Shown here one piece after another: positions 14,185-22,151 of a stretch of 35,354 nt of DNA. The notes below the pieces were generated by a model. The model worked only from the letters and a program-made list of their open reading frames with translations, was not told the origin of the DNA and searched no databases. The stretch covers positions 1 through 35,354 of the forward strand of contig CAYVZZ010000009.1 of NCBI GenBank assembly GCA_964456185.1, given 5' to 3'. The position numbers and the translations under genes are program-made. The DNA is from CAYVZZ01 sp964456185 (GTDB lineage Bacteria; Pseudomonadota; Gammaproteobacteria; Pseudomonadales; Alcanivoracaceae). Numbering within the stretch: the stretch's first letter is position 1; the number at the start of each line of letters is the position of its first letter.

Positions 14185-16538
14185 TGATCAATTCTCCTAT
14201 AGCCGGGGATGGTATCCTCCAGCAGACTTTCGGCCTTGTCACCAATGCCGCCCAAGCCAATAAGTTGGATCTGGAACACAATAGAGGTGCGTGGCTCGAT
14301 TTCGCCACCACCATTATAGTCGGCCAGTAGTCGGCGGTTAATCAGGCGCAACTTCCAGCAGCAGTCACGGTATTCGATTCCGCTGACGGTTTCTATCGAA
14401 CGATGGTTGTCCAAGTCGTAGAGCTCGCTAAATAACAGGCTCCAATTGTCAGTGACCGGCCACATGCCGGCAAGTTCCCCTTGTTGTACCACGGTGGTGC
14501 CCAGACCGGTATCCAGGCGACGGTAACCGATGTAGCCATAGCGACGTGCCGGATCGCGATAACTCAGGCGGAAGATGTCCTCTTTGTTTTGCGAGTCGCT
14601 GTGGCTCCATTGTTTTTGGGCAAATAGGCTCCAGTGACCATTCAAGCGGAAGGTGGCGTCGGCCACTAAGGGGGTAGAGCGATCAGTGCTTGGCGCGCGG
14701 GGCGTTAGGTGAACATAGCGATCTTCAAAAAAGATGCCCTGACCAACACGAAAACGCCATAACTGTTGGCCGGTCTTGTCGTCGATAATGCGCGAGGTCA
14801 CACCCAGTGCCAGTTTGTTGGCATCGCCCACCTTGTCGTAACCCAGAAAACGGTTTTCGCGGAACAAACTGCTATAAGAAAACGCCGGTTTACTGGCATC
14901 AAAATTGGGCGTGTCCTGTTGTTCGCGGTAGGGGATGTAGTTGTAGAACAGACGCGGTTCTAGCGTTTGCAGGTAATCTTTGCCCATTAAGTCGAATTGG
15001 CGTTCAAAGAAAAGCCCGGTGTCGAGATTAAACCCGGCCAGCGTGTGTGTCGGGCGTTCATCGGGCAGGCCGGTCATGCCGTGAAGGTTGTAATAGCTGC
15101 TGTAGAGCCGAATACGCGGAGTGAAGTAACCGTAGCTGGCCACCAGCGGTAAGCTTAAGGCGGGTTCAATGTGCCAGCGGCCACCGCCTTGAGAATCCCC
15201 TAGTGCGCCTAGGCTTCGGTCGAAATAGGTGTAACTTGACCACCAGTCAACCTGAATTGGGCCGTATTGCCGAGGGTGGGCAATAAAGCGCACTTCCGGC
15301 ACACGACGGAAAGGGTAGTTATAGCGGGACAGGGTCGGGTCGATAACCTGCCAGCTCTGAATACGGGTGATGAGTTGCCAGCTTCGGCGGCTGTAGCTGA
15401 TGCTGCCGGTTCGCGGGAGGTAGGTGCGTGACACCATGTCTAGCGTGTTGGTGCCCAGGTCTTTGAAGTAAAAGGGGTCGGACACATAGTTGACGTTGGC
15501 ATTGTAATTCCAGTGCCCGTAATGGCCATTGTGCGTCCATTGGAACACACTACGAGTTTGGTCGTGAAACTGGCGATCATGTTGAATAAACGCATAATCG
15601 ATTTGGCCTTCACCCAATTGGGTGAGGTAACGCGCCTGACTTTCCATGCCCACGCCACGCTTGGTGATAATGCGTGGTGCCAACGTCATATCAAATTGCG
15701 GGTGAATGTTGAGATAAATTGGTTGGGTGTAATCAAAGCCATCTTCATCACTGAGGCTGAAGCTGGGGAACAACAGGCCTGTCTTGCGGTCATCATTGAT
15801 AGGAAAAGTGATCCAGGGCAAGTACAGCACGGGGATATCCTTGATCTCCAAGGTCATGTCCTTGGCCGTACCCCAGCCTTCTTCGTGATCCAGACGAATG
15901 CGCCGCGCATTGATCATCCAGCCATTTTGTCCCGGTTCACAGGTGGTGTAACTGCCGCGATAAATATAGGTGACATTGTTTTCGCGACTGATGCCGTTGG
16001 CGCTGCCACGCGCATGCTGGTCAAAAATGGCAAACTGGGCATCGTCCAATTGCAGTGATTTTTGCTGGCTGTTGCCGCTAATGTGCTTAGCCTGAAAACT
16101 GCGATAGGGTGTTTGCACCAGGCTGTTGCCCTTGAGCGAGAAGTCACCATTTTTCTGGTGATAGCTGGCTGAATCGGCCGATAAATAACGCAGTGGTTGG
16201 CGGATGGTGACATCCCCGGTTAACGAGATATCGCCATTGCTCGAATAGGTGGCGCGGTTGGCGTTAATGAGGGTGTTTTCTTGAGTGCGCGCGGCGGAGA
16301 AGCGCGGTGCATAATAAATGCCACTGCACCACTCGGGAATCGGCCTCTGTTGTGCCTCGGGTAGCTGCGCCATTTCTTCGCTGGTCATCCAGCCAAGGTT
16401 GGCGGGTTCGGCCGCATAGGCCACCGTCAGGCCAGCAAACCCGCAAAGGGTTGCCAGTAGGCCGAGTGTTACAAATCGAAGTGGGCTGGGAAAATTGGCT
16501 GACAAAATCCGCTCTCTTTGCCTATCATGCGCATTCAA
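14181..16538 (-). CDS. lptD: LPS-assembly outer-membrane protein LptD
   Basis: Large beta-barrel that, with LptE inside it, inserts LPS into the outer leaflet. The longest frame gives 785 residues (E. coli 784). An N-terminal OstA/LptA-like jellyroll (about 70-200, with NANRATYSSNGDISLTGDVTI) accepts LPS from LptA, and the rest is the barrel, rich in alternating aromatic strands (GMESQARYLTQLGEGQIDYAF). Cysteines at WCSGIYY and in the CCWKLRL motif near the C-terminus can form the inter-domain disulfides. No ATG is available: the frame opens with TTG at 16538, and a second TTG at 16505 has AGAGAG about seven bases upstream and leaves a compact signal peptide, so the real start may be there. 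First gene of the operon down to apaH. Confidence 0.95.
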   Translation of the reverse strand: MNAHDRQRERILSANFPSPLRFVTLGLLATLCGFAGLTVAYAAEPANLGWMTSEEMAQLPEAQQRPIPEWCSGIYYAPRFSAARTQENTLINANRATYSSNGDISLTGDVTIRQPLRYLSADSASYHQKNGDFSLKGNSLVQTPYRSFQAKHISGNSQQKSLQLDDAQFAIFDQHARGSANGISRENNVTYIYRGSYTTCEPGQNGWMINARRIRLDHEEGWGTAKDMTLEIKDIPVLYLPWITFPINDDRKTGLLFPSFSLSDEDGFDYTQPIYLNIHPQFDMTLAPRIITKRGVGMESQARYLTQLGEGQIDYAFIQHDRQFHDQTRSVFQWTHNGHYGHWNYNANVNYVSDPFYFKDLGTNTLDMVSRTYLPRTGSISYSRRSWQLITRIQSWQVIDPTLSRYNYPFRRVPEVRFIAHPRQYGPIQVDWWSSYTYFDRSLGALGDSQGGGRWHIEPALSLPLVASYGYFTPRIRLYSSYYNLHGMTGLPDERPTHTLAGFNLDTGLFFERQFDLMGKDYLQTLEPRLFYNYIPYREQQDTPNFDASKPAFSYSSLFRENRFLGYDKVGDANKLALGVTSRIIDDKTGQQLWRFRVGQGIFFEDRYVHLTPRAPSTDRSTPLVADATFRLNGHWSLFAQKQWSHSDSQNKEDIFRLSYRDPARRYGYIGYRRLDTGLGTTVVQQGELAGMWPVTDNWSLLFSELYDLDNHRSIETVSGIEYRDCCWKLRLINRRLLADYNGGGEIEPRTSIVFQIQLIGLGGIGDKAESLLEDTIPGYRRIDQ

Positions 16539-16573
16539 GGCACGAATTCTAAGGGAATCAACGGAGTATTGCA

Positions 16574-17563
16574 GTGGGTCAATTGCAAGAAGATGTGTTA
16601 GATGAACGCAAACAGCAGTTGGATGCCTGGGTCAGCCAGCAGCTTGGTGGCTCCCTTTGCGGTGTGTCGGCCTCTAGCGATGCCAGTTTTCGGCGCTATT
16701 TTCGTTACCGGCCAGCGGGGCAAGATAGCCTGGTCGCTATGGATGCACCGCCCCCCCAGGAAGATTGCCGACCTTTTGTGTCCATTGCCGAACAGCTCCA
16801 TGAAGCAGGCATTCATGTGCCGCGTATTATCGCCAGCGATTTGCAGCGGGGTTTTTTATTGTTGAGCGATATGGGCACACAAACCTGGTTACCGGAAATC
16901 AATACCGACAATGCCGATGAGTGGTTTGCCCAAGCCATTGATGTGCTGGTGCGCATGCAGCAAACACCGCCAGACCGGCTGCCACGTTATGACCGTGCTT
17001 TAATTGAACGTGAACTGGCGCTATTTCCCGACTGGTATCTGGCGCGCGAATGCCAGCAGTCATTCACCGCAGCACAACAGGCCGATTGGCAAGCGCTTTG
17101 CGAGTTGCTGGTTGGTAATATGTTGCAACAGCCCTTGGTGTTTGTGCATCGTGATTTCATGCCGCGCAATTTAATGGTCAGTGACCCCAATCCCGCGGTT
17201 ATCGATTTTCAGGATGCCGTCGCCGGGCCCATCGCCTACGACCCTGTCTGCCTGTTTCGCGATGCCTTTTTAAGTTGGCCGGTCGACAAGGTCAGCGAGT
17301 GGCTTACCCAATATTGGCGCAAGGGGCGTCAAGCCGGGTTGCCGTTGCCTGACAATGTTAGCGATTTCAAACGCTGGGCTGACTGGACCGGTGTGCAGCG
17401 TCATCTAAAAGTCATCGGCATTTTTGCGCGTATTTGTCATCGCGATGGCAAACCACACTATTTGCAAGACGTGCCGCGCTTTTTTGCTTATTTGCAGCGG
17501 CAGGCCGCGGCCTATACGGAATTGGCTCCCTTGCAACGTTTGCTGGATGATTTGGCGCCATGA
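16574..17563 (+). CDS. amgK: N-acetylmuramate/N-acetylglucosamine kinase AmgK
   Basis: Phosphorylates MurNAc (and GlcNAc) at the anomeric position in the MurNAc-recycling route that bypasses MurA and so confers intrinsic fosfomycin tolerance in pseudomonads. The protein has 329 residues and an APH-type kinase fold. The catalytic loop is HRDFMPRNLMV (H192, D194, N199), followed by the metal-binding aspartate in VIDFQDAVAGP (D211). The N-lobe carries SDASFRRYFRY. The start is GTG 16574, preceded by CGGAG seven bases upstream; no ATG lies near the conserved N-terminus. It overlaps murU by 4 bp and is divergent from lptD, the same arrangement as in Pseudomonas, which makes the assignment more specific than the domain alone. 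Confidence 0.9.
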   Translation: MGQLQEDVLDERKQQLDAWVSQQLGGSLCGVSASSDASFRRYFRYRPAGQDSLVAMDAPPPQEDCRPFVSIAEQLHEAGIHVPRIIASDLQRGFLLLSDMGTQTWLPEINTDNADEWFAQAIDVLVRMQQTPPDRLPRYDRALIERELALFPDWYLARECQQSFTAAQQADWQALCELLVGNMLQQPLVFVHRDFMPRNLMVSDPNPAVIDFQDAVAGPIAYDPVCLFRDAFLSWPVDKVSEWLTQYWRKGRQAGLPLPDNVSDFKRWADWTGVQRHLKVIGIFARICHRDGKPHYLQDVPRFFAYLQRQAAAYTELAPLQRLLDDLAP

Positions 17564-18240
17564 AAGCATTTATTTTTGCCGCCGGGCTGGGCACGCGCAT
17601 GCGCCCGCTGACGAATACTTGCCCCAAGCCATTGCTGCCTGCTGGCGGCAAGCCATTAATTGAATACCATTTGGAAAAGTTGGCGGCCGCCGGTTTTCGT
17701 GAGGTGGTGATTAACACCTCCTGGCTAGCCGACAAGCTGGAAACCGCCCTGGGCGATGGTTCTCGTTGGCAGCTACGCATCCACTATTCACGCGAAGCAC
17801 AGCCGCTGGAAACCGCTGGCGGCTTGCGTCATGCAGCTCAATGGCTGGGCGAAGAGCCTTTCGTGGCCATTAATGGCGATGTTTGGTGTGAGTTGGATTT
17901 TAACCGGCTAACCGTCCCCACTGGATTGGCACATCTGGTGCTGGTGGATAACCCTCCGCATCACCCCGAAGGTGACTTTGTCTTGTTAGCTGATGGAGCC
18001 GTCAGCGCCCAGCCGATAAATAGCAGTCCGACTCTGACATTTGCGGGCATTGGGGTCTATCGGCCACAATTATTACAGCTGGCACCGCAGGAAGTTCGCC
18101 TGGGTGCCTTGTTGCGTCACGCTATGCGGCAAGGCCAAGTCACTGGTGAACATTTTACGGGTGACTGGCGCGACATTGGCACGCCCCAGCGTTTGGCGGC
18201 ATTGGATGCCGACCTGAACGCCCGACAAACCACAGCATGA
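17560..18240 (+). CDS. murU: N-acetylmuramate alpha-1-phosphate uridylyltransferase MurU
   Basis: Converts MurNAc-1-phosphate and UTP to UDP-MurNAc, completing cell-wall sugar recycling after AmgK. It is a 226-residue nucleotidyltransferase with a Rossmann-like fold. The nucleotide-binding signature is AAGLGTRMRPLT...CPKPLLPAGGKPLIEY at the N-terminus, and AINGDVWCELD supplies the metal-binding aspartate. QPLETAGGLRHA contacts the sugar, and the C-terminal DWRDIGTPQRL is typical of sugar nucleotidyltransferases. The ATG overlaps the amgK stop (ATGA). Similar enzymes act on mannose or glucose phosphates, so the amgK coupling is what fixes the function. Confidence 0.9.
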   Translation: MKAFIFAAGLGTRMRPLTNTCPKPLLPAGGKPLIEYHLEKLAAAGFREVVINTSWLADKLETALGDGSRWQLRIHYSREAQPLETAGGLRHAAQWLGEEPFVAINGDVWCELDFNRLTVPTGLAHLVLVDNPPHHPEGDFVLLADGAVSAQPINSSPTLTFAGIGVYRPQLLQLAPQEVRLGALLRHAMRQGQVTGEHFTGDWRDIGTPQRLAALDADLNARQTTA

Positions 18241-18250
18241 GGAACCTCTG

Positions 18251-18931
18251 GTGAGCAAACAAACAACCTGGATTGCCCCTTCCATTTTGGCAGCCGATTT
18301 CGCCCGACTGGGCGAAGAATGCGAAGCCGTCATTAATGCCGGTGCCGACCTCATTCACTTCGATGTCATGGACAACCATTACGTTCCCAATCTCACCATG
18401 GGGCCGATGGTCTGCCAAGCGTTGCGCAAACATCTGGATCAACGCGGGCTGGATACGCCTATCGATGTGCATTTGATGGTGTCGCCGGTTGACGGCCTGA
18501 TTCGTTCTTTTGCCGCCGCCGGTGCCGGTTTGATTACCTTTCACCCGGAAGCCACACAGCACGTCGACCGCTCATTGCAACTCATTAAAAGCCTCGACTG
18601 TAAAGCCGGTCTAGTGCTCAACCCGGCCACCTCGCCCGCTTGCCTGGAATTCGTCATGGACAAGCTCGACATGGTGCTGCTGATGAGCGTCAACCCCGGC
18701 TTTGGTGGGCAATCCTTCATTCCCACCACGCTGGATAAAATCAAGCAGGTGCGCCAGCTTATCGACCAGCAAGACCACTCCATTCGCCTCGAAGTCGATG
18801 GGGGCGTTAAACCGGATAATATTGCTGCCATCGCCGAGGCGGGGGCGGATACTTACGTTGCCGGTTCGGCGGTATTCAAGCAGCCCGATTACGCACAGGT
18901 CATTCAGGAGATGAAACGCTTGGCAGGCTAA
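18251..18931 (+). CDS. rpe: Ribulose-phosphate 3-epimerase
   Basis: Interconverts D-ribulose-5-phosphate and D-xylulose-5-phosphate in the pentose phosphate pathway, and so shares its substrate pool with KdsD encoded earlier. It has 226 residues and a TIM barrel. N-terminal PSILAADFARLGEE is diagnostic. The metal ligands are visible as H36 and D38 in IHFDVMDNHYVPN, the His in DVHLMV and the Asp in RLEVDGGVKPDN; the phosphate-binding VAGSAVFKQPDY loop closes the barrel. The start is GTG 18251, with TGAGGAA from the murU stop region serving as ribosome site. It lies 10 bp after murU and is likely cotranscribed. The gph and trpE genes that often follow are absent. Confidence 0.95.
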   Translation: MSKQTTWIAPSILAADFARLGEECEAVINAGADLIHFDVMDNHYVPNLTMGPMVCQALRKHLDQRGLDTPIDVHLMVSPVDGLIRSFAAAGAGLITFHPEATQHVDRSLQLIKSLDCKAGLVLNPATSPACLEFVMDKLDMVLLMSVNPGFGGQSFIPTTLDKIKQVRQLIDQQDHSIRLEVDGGVKPDNIAAIAEAGADTYVAGSAVFKQPDYAQVIQEMKRLAG

Positions 18932-18934
18932 CGG

Positions 18935-18963
18935 CTGTCGTCCTCGAGTGATTCATATATAAT
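18935..18963 (+). promoter_or_regulatory. Candidate promoter for nnrS
   Basis: Perfect -10 TATAAT at 18958-18963 within an AT-rich stretch. The -35 at 17 bp spacing (CTGTCG, 18935-18940) is weak at 3 of 6. No TTGAT-N4-ATCAA box of the FNR/DNR type is seen here. Confidence 0.4.
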
Positions 18964-18995
18964 ATATCCATCTTTTGTATGGAGTCTCTGCTGTT

Positions 18996-20168
18996 TTGCC
19001 ACTGCAAAAAACGCGCACCACATCCCTAAAGCGCCGCAAGGTGCCCTTTGCCAACGCCTATTGGTTTCCGCTGGCGGCTTTTTATGCCGCCTTGGCGTTG
19101 CCTTGGTCGGTGGCAGGGCAATTTGGCTGGCTGCCGGCACCACCGGGTTTGCAGCACGCCTGGGGGCATGGCCATGAAATGCTGTTTGGCTTTGCCTTGG
19201 CGGTGGTCGCCGGTTATGTGCTGGGGCCGCAGCCGCCACGAAAAACAGCCATTCTGGTCGCGATTTGGTTGGCGGCGCGCCTCACCTTTTTACTCTGGCC
19301 GGCCAGTTGGGTGAGTGGTCTTTTTAATGTGTTGTTTATCGGCTTTATCGCTCGCCATGTGGTGCCCATTTACCTGCGCACCGCGAAAAAATGGCGCAAC
19401 AAAGCGGTCGCGTTTATCGCCATAGGCTTGACGGCCACGGTGGGTGGCTTTCATCTGGTGTTGGCGATTGATGACGCCCAGTTGATGGCGCAGCAGTTGT
19501 TGCTGGAAGGCATTCTGTTGTTGAGTGCACTGATGTTTTTTATGGGCGGGCGCATGTTGTCACCTGCCATTGCCGGTTGTTTGAAACAGCAGGGAATGCG
19601 TCTCGAACATCGCGTGCAGCCACGCATTGAGGGCGCTGTATTGATTCTATTGGCTGTCGTCATGCTGGCTAATCTTTGGCCGGTCGTTTGGCTACATTGG
19701 TTAACCGCCTTGCTGTTGCTGGGCTGCGCGGGTTTAACCATGATGCGCTTGTGGCGTTGGCAAATCATACGCTGTCGCCGGCGAGCGGATATCGTCGCGT
19801 TGCTGGCAGGTTATAGCTGGCTGGTGGTGGGCTGGCTGATGGTGGCGTTGAGTATGCTGCTGCCGGATTTGCGACTGACCCTGGCATTGCATGCCATTAC
19901 CATCGGTGCCTTGGGCACCTTAACCCTGTCGGTTATGGCGCGTACGCGCATGCACCGTTGTTTGAAAGCCCCCAACGCCTTGCCGGCGTTTTATGGGCTG
20001 GTCGGCGTCATGGCCGTTATCGCCTTGTTGCGCATGGCAGTGGGCTGGCTGCCTTTCAAAGCCAGCCTGCTTTGGGCGGCTGGCTTGTGGAGCGGCTGCT
20101 ATTTGGCGCTGTTGGTGTTGCTGATTTATCTGGCGTTCGTGGAAAAAGCGCGCACTAAAGCGGCTTAG
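18996..20168 (+). CDS. nnrS: NnrS family haem-copper membrane protein
   Basis: Polytopic inner-membrane protein. NnrS proteins contain haem and copper and lessen nitrosative stress, and are often controlled by NO-responsive regulators. About 390 residues with roughly 11-12 hydrophobic segments are visible. Family strings include ANAYWFPLAAFYAALALP at the N-terminus, HAWGHGHEMLFGFALAVVAGY with the conserved His residues, FIGFIARHVVPIYLR and LHAITIGALGTLTLSVMARTRMH. There is no ATG. TTG 18996 (MPLQKTRTTSLKRRK) has GGAG 11 bases upstream; TTG 18975 would add seven residues. It stands alone between rpe and the convergent protease gene, overlapping the latter's stop by 4 bp, with no denitrification genes nearby. 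Confidence 0.87.
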   Translation: MPLQKTRTTSLKRRKVPFANAYWFPLAAFYAALALPWSVAGQFGWLPAPPGLQHAWGHGHEMLFGFALAVVAGYVLGPQPPRKTAILVAIWLAARLTFLLWPASWVSGLFNVLFIGFIARHVVPIYLRTAKKWRNKAVAFIAIGLTATVGGFHLVLAIDDAQLMAQQLLLEGILLLSALMFFMGGRMLSPAIAGCLKQQGMRLEHRVQPRIEGAVLILLAVVMLANLWPVVWLHWLTALLLLGCAGLTMMRLWRWQIIRCRRRADIVALLAGYSWLVVGWLMVALSMLLPDLRLTLALHAITIGALGTLTLSVMARTRMHRCLKAPNALPAFYGLVGVMAVIALLRMAVGWLPFKASLLWAAGLWSGCYLALLVLLIYLAFVEKARTKAA

Positions 20169-21247
20169 TGGTCTAGTGCGATAGGGCGTTCGCCAATAGT
20201 GATATTCAGGTCGAGCAATTGACCGAGCCGCATGACTTCCACCTCGACTTTTGTGCTCGGTCGCATGCCAGCTACCCGGTTCATGGCGTCATAGCCGCTC
20301 TGAAAAGGTTCGCCGTTCATGCCAATTAAAATATCGCCGGGCCGAATGCCGCCTTGGGCAGCTGGGCTGCCACGCATGACGCCGGTGACCAAGGCACCTT
20401 TGGCAACTTTTTTACCAAAACGCGCCACCAATTCCGCACCGGTATTACGCACGGACACGCCCAGGTAGCCACGAATCACATGCCCATAGGCGATTAAATC
20501 TTGCATGACTTCGCGTGCCATGCTGGCCGGTGTGGCAAACCCAATGCCCTGCCAGCGGCCATCATTGGATAAAATAGCGGTATTAATGCCAACCAAATCG
20601 CCTTCGGTATCGACCAAAGCACCGCCACTGTTGCCGGGGGTGATGACGGCATCGGTTTGAATGAAGTTTTCAAAGGTGGCGATACCCAAATGGCTGCGTC
20701 CCGTCGCGCCGACAATCCCCATGGAGACGGATTGGCCGATGCCTAGGGGGTTGCCAATGGCCAACACCACATCACCGACCTGTACGGGGTCGTCCAGGCT
20801 AAATTGCATCGCCGGTAGGTTGTCGATATCGATATGCAAAAGTGCCAAATCCGTGGCCGGATCGGTACCGACGATGTCGGCCTTGGCTTCGCGGCCGTCC
20901 ATGAGTGCCACCAAAATGGCGTCGGCCTGTTTGATGACGTGGTAACTGGTAAGGATGTAACCGTCGCTGGAGACAATCACGCCCGAGCCCAGGCTAGCCA
21001 GTAACCGCTGGCGGTTGGGGCCATGAAAGAAGGGGGCTAAGCGGCTGTTGGGTTGGCGGCGAGCCACTGTGCGTGTGGTATAAATATTGACCACGGAAGG
21101 CGCGGCGCGGTTGACGGCGGTGGCATAGGAATCACGTGCGCCATTGCCGGAATGGCTTTGCCAAACAATTAAAAGCAGGCCTACCACCAAGCCAACGGCA
21201 ATGGCTTCGAGGAAAAAGCGTGCCGATTTGCTGAAGCGATATGACAT
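20165..21247 (-). CDS. degS: Membrane-anchored serine endoprotease of the DegS/AlgW type
   Basis: Inner-membrane HtrA-family protease that senses misfolded outer-membrane proteins and cuts the anti-sigma factor RseA/MucA to release the envelope-stress sigma factor. Starting at ATG 21247 (MSYRFSKSARFFLEAIAVG) it has 360 residues; the frame is open further upstream but crosses the divergent NIF3 promoter region. One N-terminal membrane anchor is followed by a trypsin domain with the triad His in LTSYHVIKQ, Asp in DPATDLALLH and Ser in TPGNSGGALVDTEG, then a single PDZ domain (about 255-345, GALVTGVMRGSPAAQGGIRPGD). One PDZ plus an uncleaved anchor means DegS/AlgW rather than DegP/DegQ. It is divergent from the NIF3 gene, as algW is in Pseudomonas. 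Confidence 0.92.
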   Translation of the reverse strand: MSYRFSKSARFFLEAIAVGLVVGLLLIVWQSHSGNGARDSYATAVNRAAPSVVNIYTTRTVARRQPNSRLAPFFHGPNRQRLLASLGSGVIVSSDGYILTSYHVIKQADAILVALMDGREAKADIVGTDPATDLALLHIDIDNLPAMQFSLDDPVQVGDVVLAIGNPLGIGQSVSMGIVGATGRSHLGIATFENFIQTDAVITPGNSGGALVDTEGDLVGINTAILSNDGRWQGIGFATPASMAREVMQDLIAYGHVIRGYLGVSVRNTGAELVARFGKKVAKGALVTGVMRGSPAAQGGIRPGDILIGMNGEPFQSGYDAMNRVAGMRPSTKVEVEVMRLGQLLDLNITIGERPIALDH

Positions 21248-21307
21248 GGGGGTGTGTCCTGTTATGATTTTGCGCAGAAGTGTAACACAGGCAAGAGGAA
21301 GGGCAGG

Positions 21308-22066
21308 ATGAAGCGACAAGCATTGCTGACTGAGCTGGATCAATTGCTGCGCCCGCAGCGTTTTAAAGACTATTGCCCAAATGGCCTGCAGGTGGAGGGG
21401 CGTAGCAATATTCGGCGCTTGATAACTGGCGTAACGGCATGTCAGGCGTTGCTGGACGCCGCCATAGAGCAGCAGGCCGACGCGGTGCTGGTGCATCATG
21501 GTTATTTTTGGAAGGGCGAAGATGCCCGTGTCACGGGAATAAAAAAGCAGCGGCTACAAACCCTGTTACAGGCCGACCTTAATCTGTTCGCCTATCACCT
21601 ACCGCTAGATGCGCACCCGCAGCTGGGTAACAACGCGCAGCTGGCAGAGCAATTGGGCTGGCAAATCAGCGGGGCGCTGATGCCGGAGAAGGGCGATGAA
21701 ACCATTGGTCTAACCGGGCAACTGCCAGCGGCGATCAAAGCAGGCGAGTACGCACGTCAGCTAGAGCAACAGTTGGGACGGCCGATTATCCACGTCGGTG
21801 ACGCTGAAGACGAGATTCAAACGCTGGGCTGGTGTACCGGTGCGGCTCAGGGCTTTATTGATCGCGCTCATGAACAAGATTTAGATGCTTACATTAGTGG
21901 CGAAATCTCCGAGCCTACCGCCCATTTTGCCCGCGAAACCGGCATGCATTATTTTGCCTGTGGCCATCACGCCACCGAGCGTTACGGCGTGCAAGCCGTC
22001 GGCGAATGGCTGGCAGAGAATTTTGGCCTTGAACATCAGTACATAGACATCGACAATCCCGCCTGA
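21308..22066 (+). CDS. NIF3-like dinuclear metal centre protein (DUF34/YbgI)
   Basis: NIF3/YbgI family protein of 252 residues that forms hexameric rings with a dinuclear metal site. Its cellular role is unresolved, and annotation as GTP cyclohydrolase I type 2 is not well supported. Start ATG 21308 follows GAGGAAGGG. The metal ligands are visible as HH in AVLVHHGYFWKGED, Asp/His in YHLPLDAHPQLGNN, and His plus Glu near the end in YFACGHHATERYGVQAV. The GYISEP-type string DAYISGEISEPTAHFARE is characteristic. It is divergent from the DegS-like gene and is followed by a short mobile-element remnant (22072-22125) before the lipid kinase gene. Confidence 0.92.
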   Translation: MKRQALLTELDQLLRPQRFKDYCPNGLQVEGRSNIRRLITGVTACQALLDAAIEQQADAVLVHHGYFWKGEDARVTGIKKQRLQTLLQADLNLFAYHLPLDAHPQLGNNAQLAEQLGWQISGALMPEKGDETIGLTGQLPAAIKAGEYARQLEQQLGRPIIHVGDAEDEIQTLGWCTGAAQGFIDRAHEQDLDAYISGEISEPTAHFARETGMHYFACGHHATERYGVQAVGEWLAENFGLEHQYIDIDNPA

Positions 22067-22067
22067 C

Positions 22068-22129
22068 CTAGGGAACCTCTGAACAAGCCCTCGCTGCGAA
22101 CAGCTAGGACTTGTTCAGAGGTTCTCTAG
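22068..22129. mobile_element. 54-bp non-autonomous element, internally deleted copy
   Basis: Terminal inverted repeats GGAACCTCTGAACAAG (22072-22087) and CTTGTTCAGAGGTTCT (22110-22125), differing only at the outermost base, flanked on both sides by the 4-bp direct repeat CTAG (22068-22071 and 22126-22129). The right 36 bp (22089-22124) are identical to 30445-30480 of the long copy, so this is an internal-deletion derivative of it. It encodes nothing, lies between the NIF3 and lipid kinase genes, and can fold into one hairpin. Confidence 0.85.
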
Positions 22130-22151
22130 CCCAGTTGATAACAGGATACAC

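Noticed and set aside
15513..16058. 181-codon plus-strand open frame inside lptD
   Set aside because: Antisense to the LptD jellyroll/barrel coding sequence with no start signal or family match.
18241..18250. GGAACCTCTG between murU and rpe, matching the first 10 bases of the mobile-element terminus
   Set aside because: The match stops after 10 bases, there is no second terminus or 4-bp duplication, and the bases form part of the rpe ribosome-binding region. A chance 10-mer match in 35 kb is not improbable.
21248..21499. 84-codon upstream extension of the DegS-like gene
   Set aside because: It would cover the divergent NIF3 start and its control region; the membrane anchor begins right after ATG 21247, the normal length for the family.
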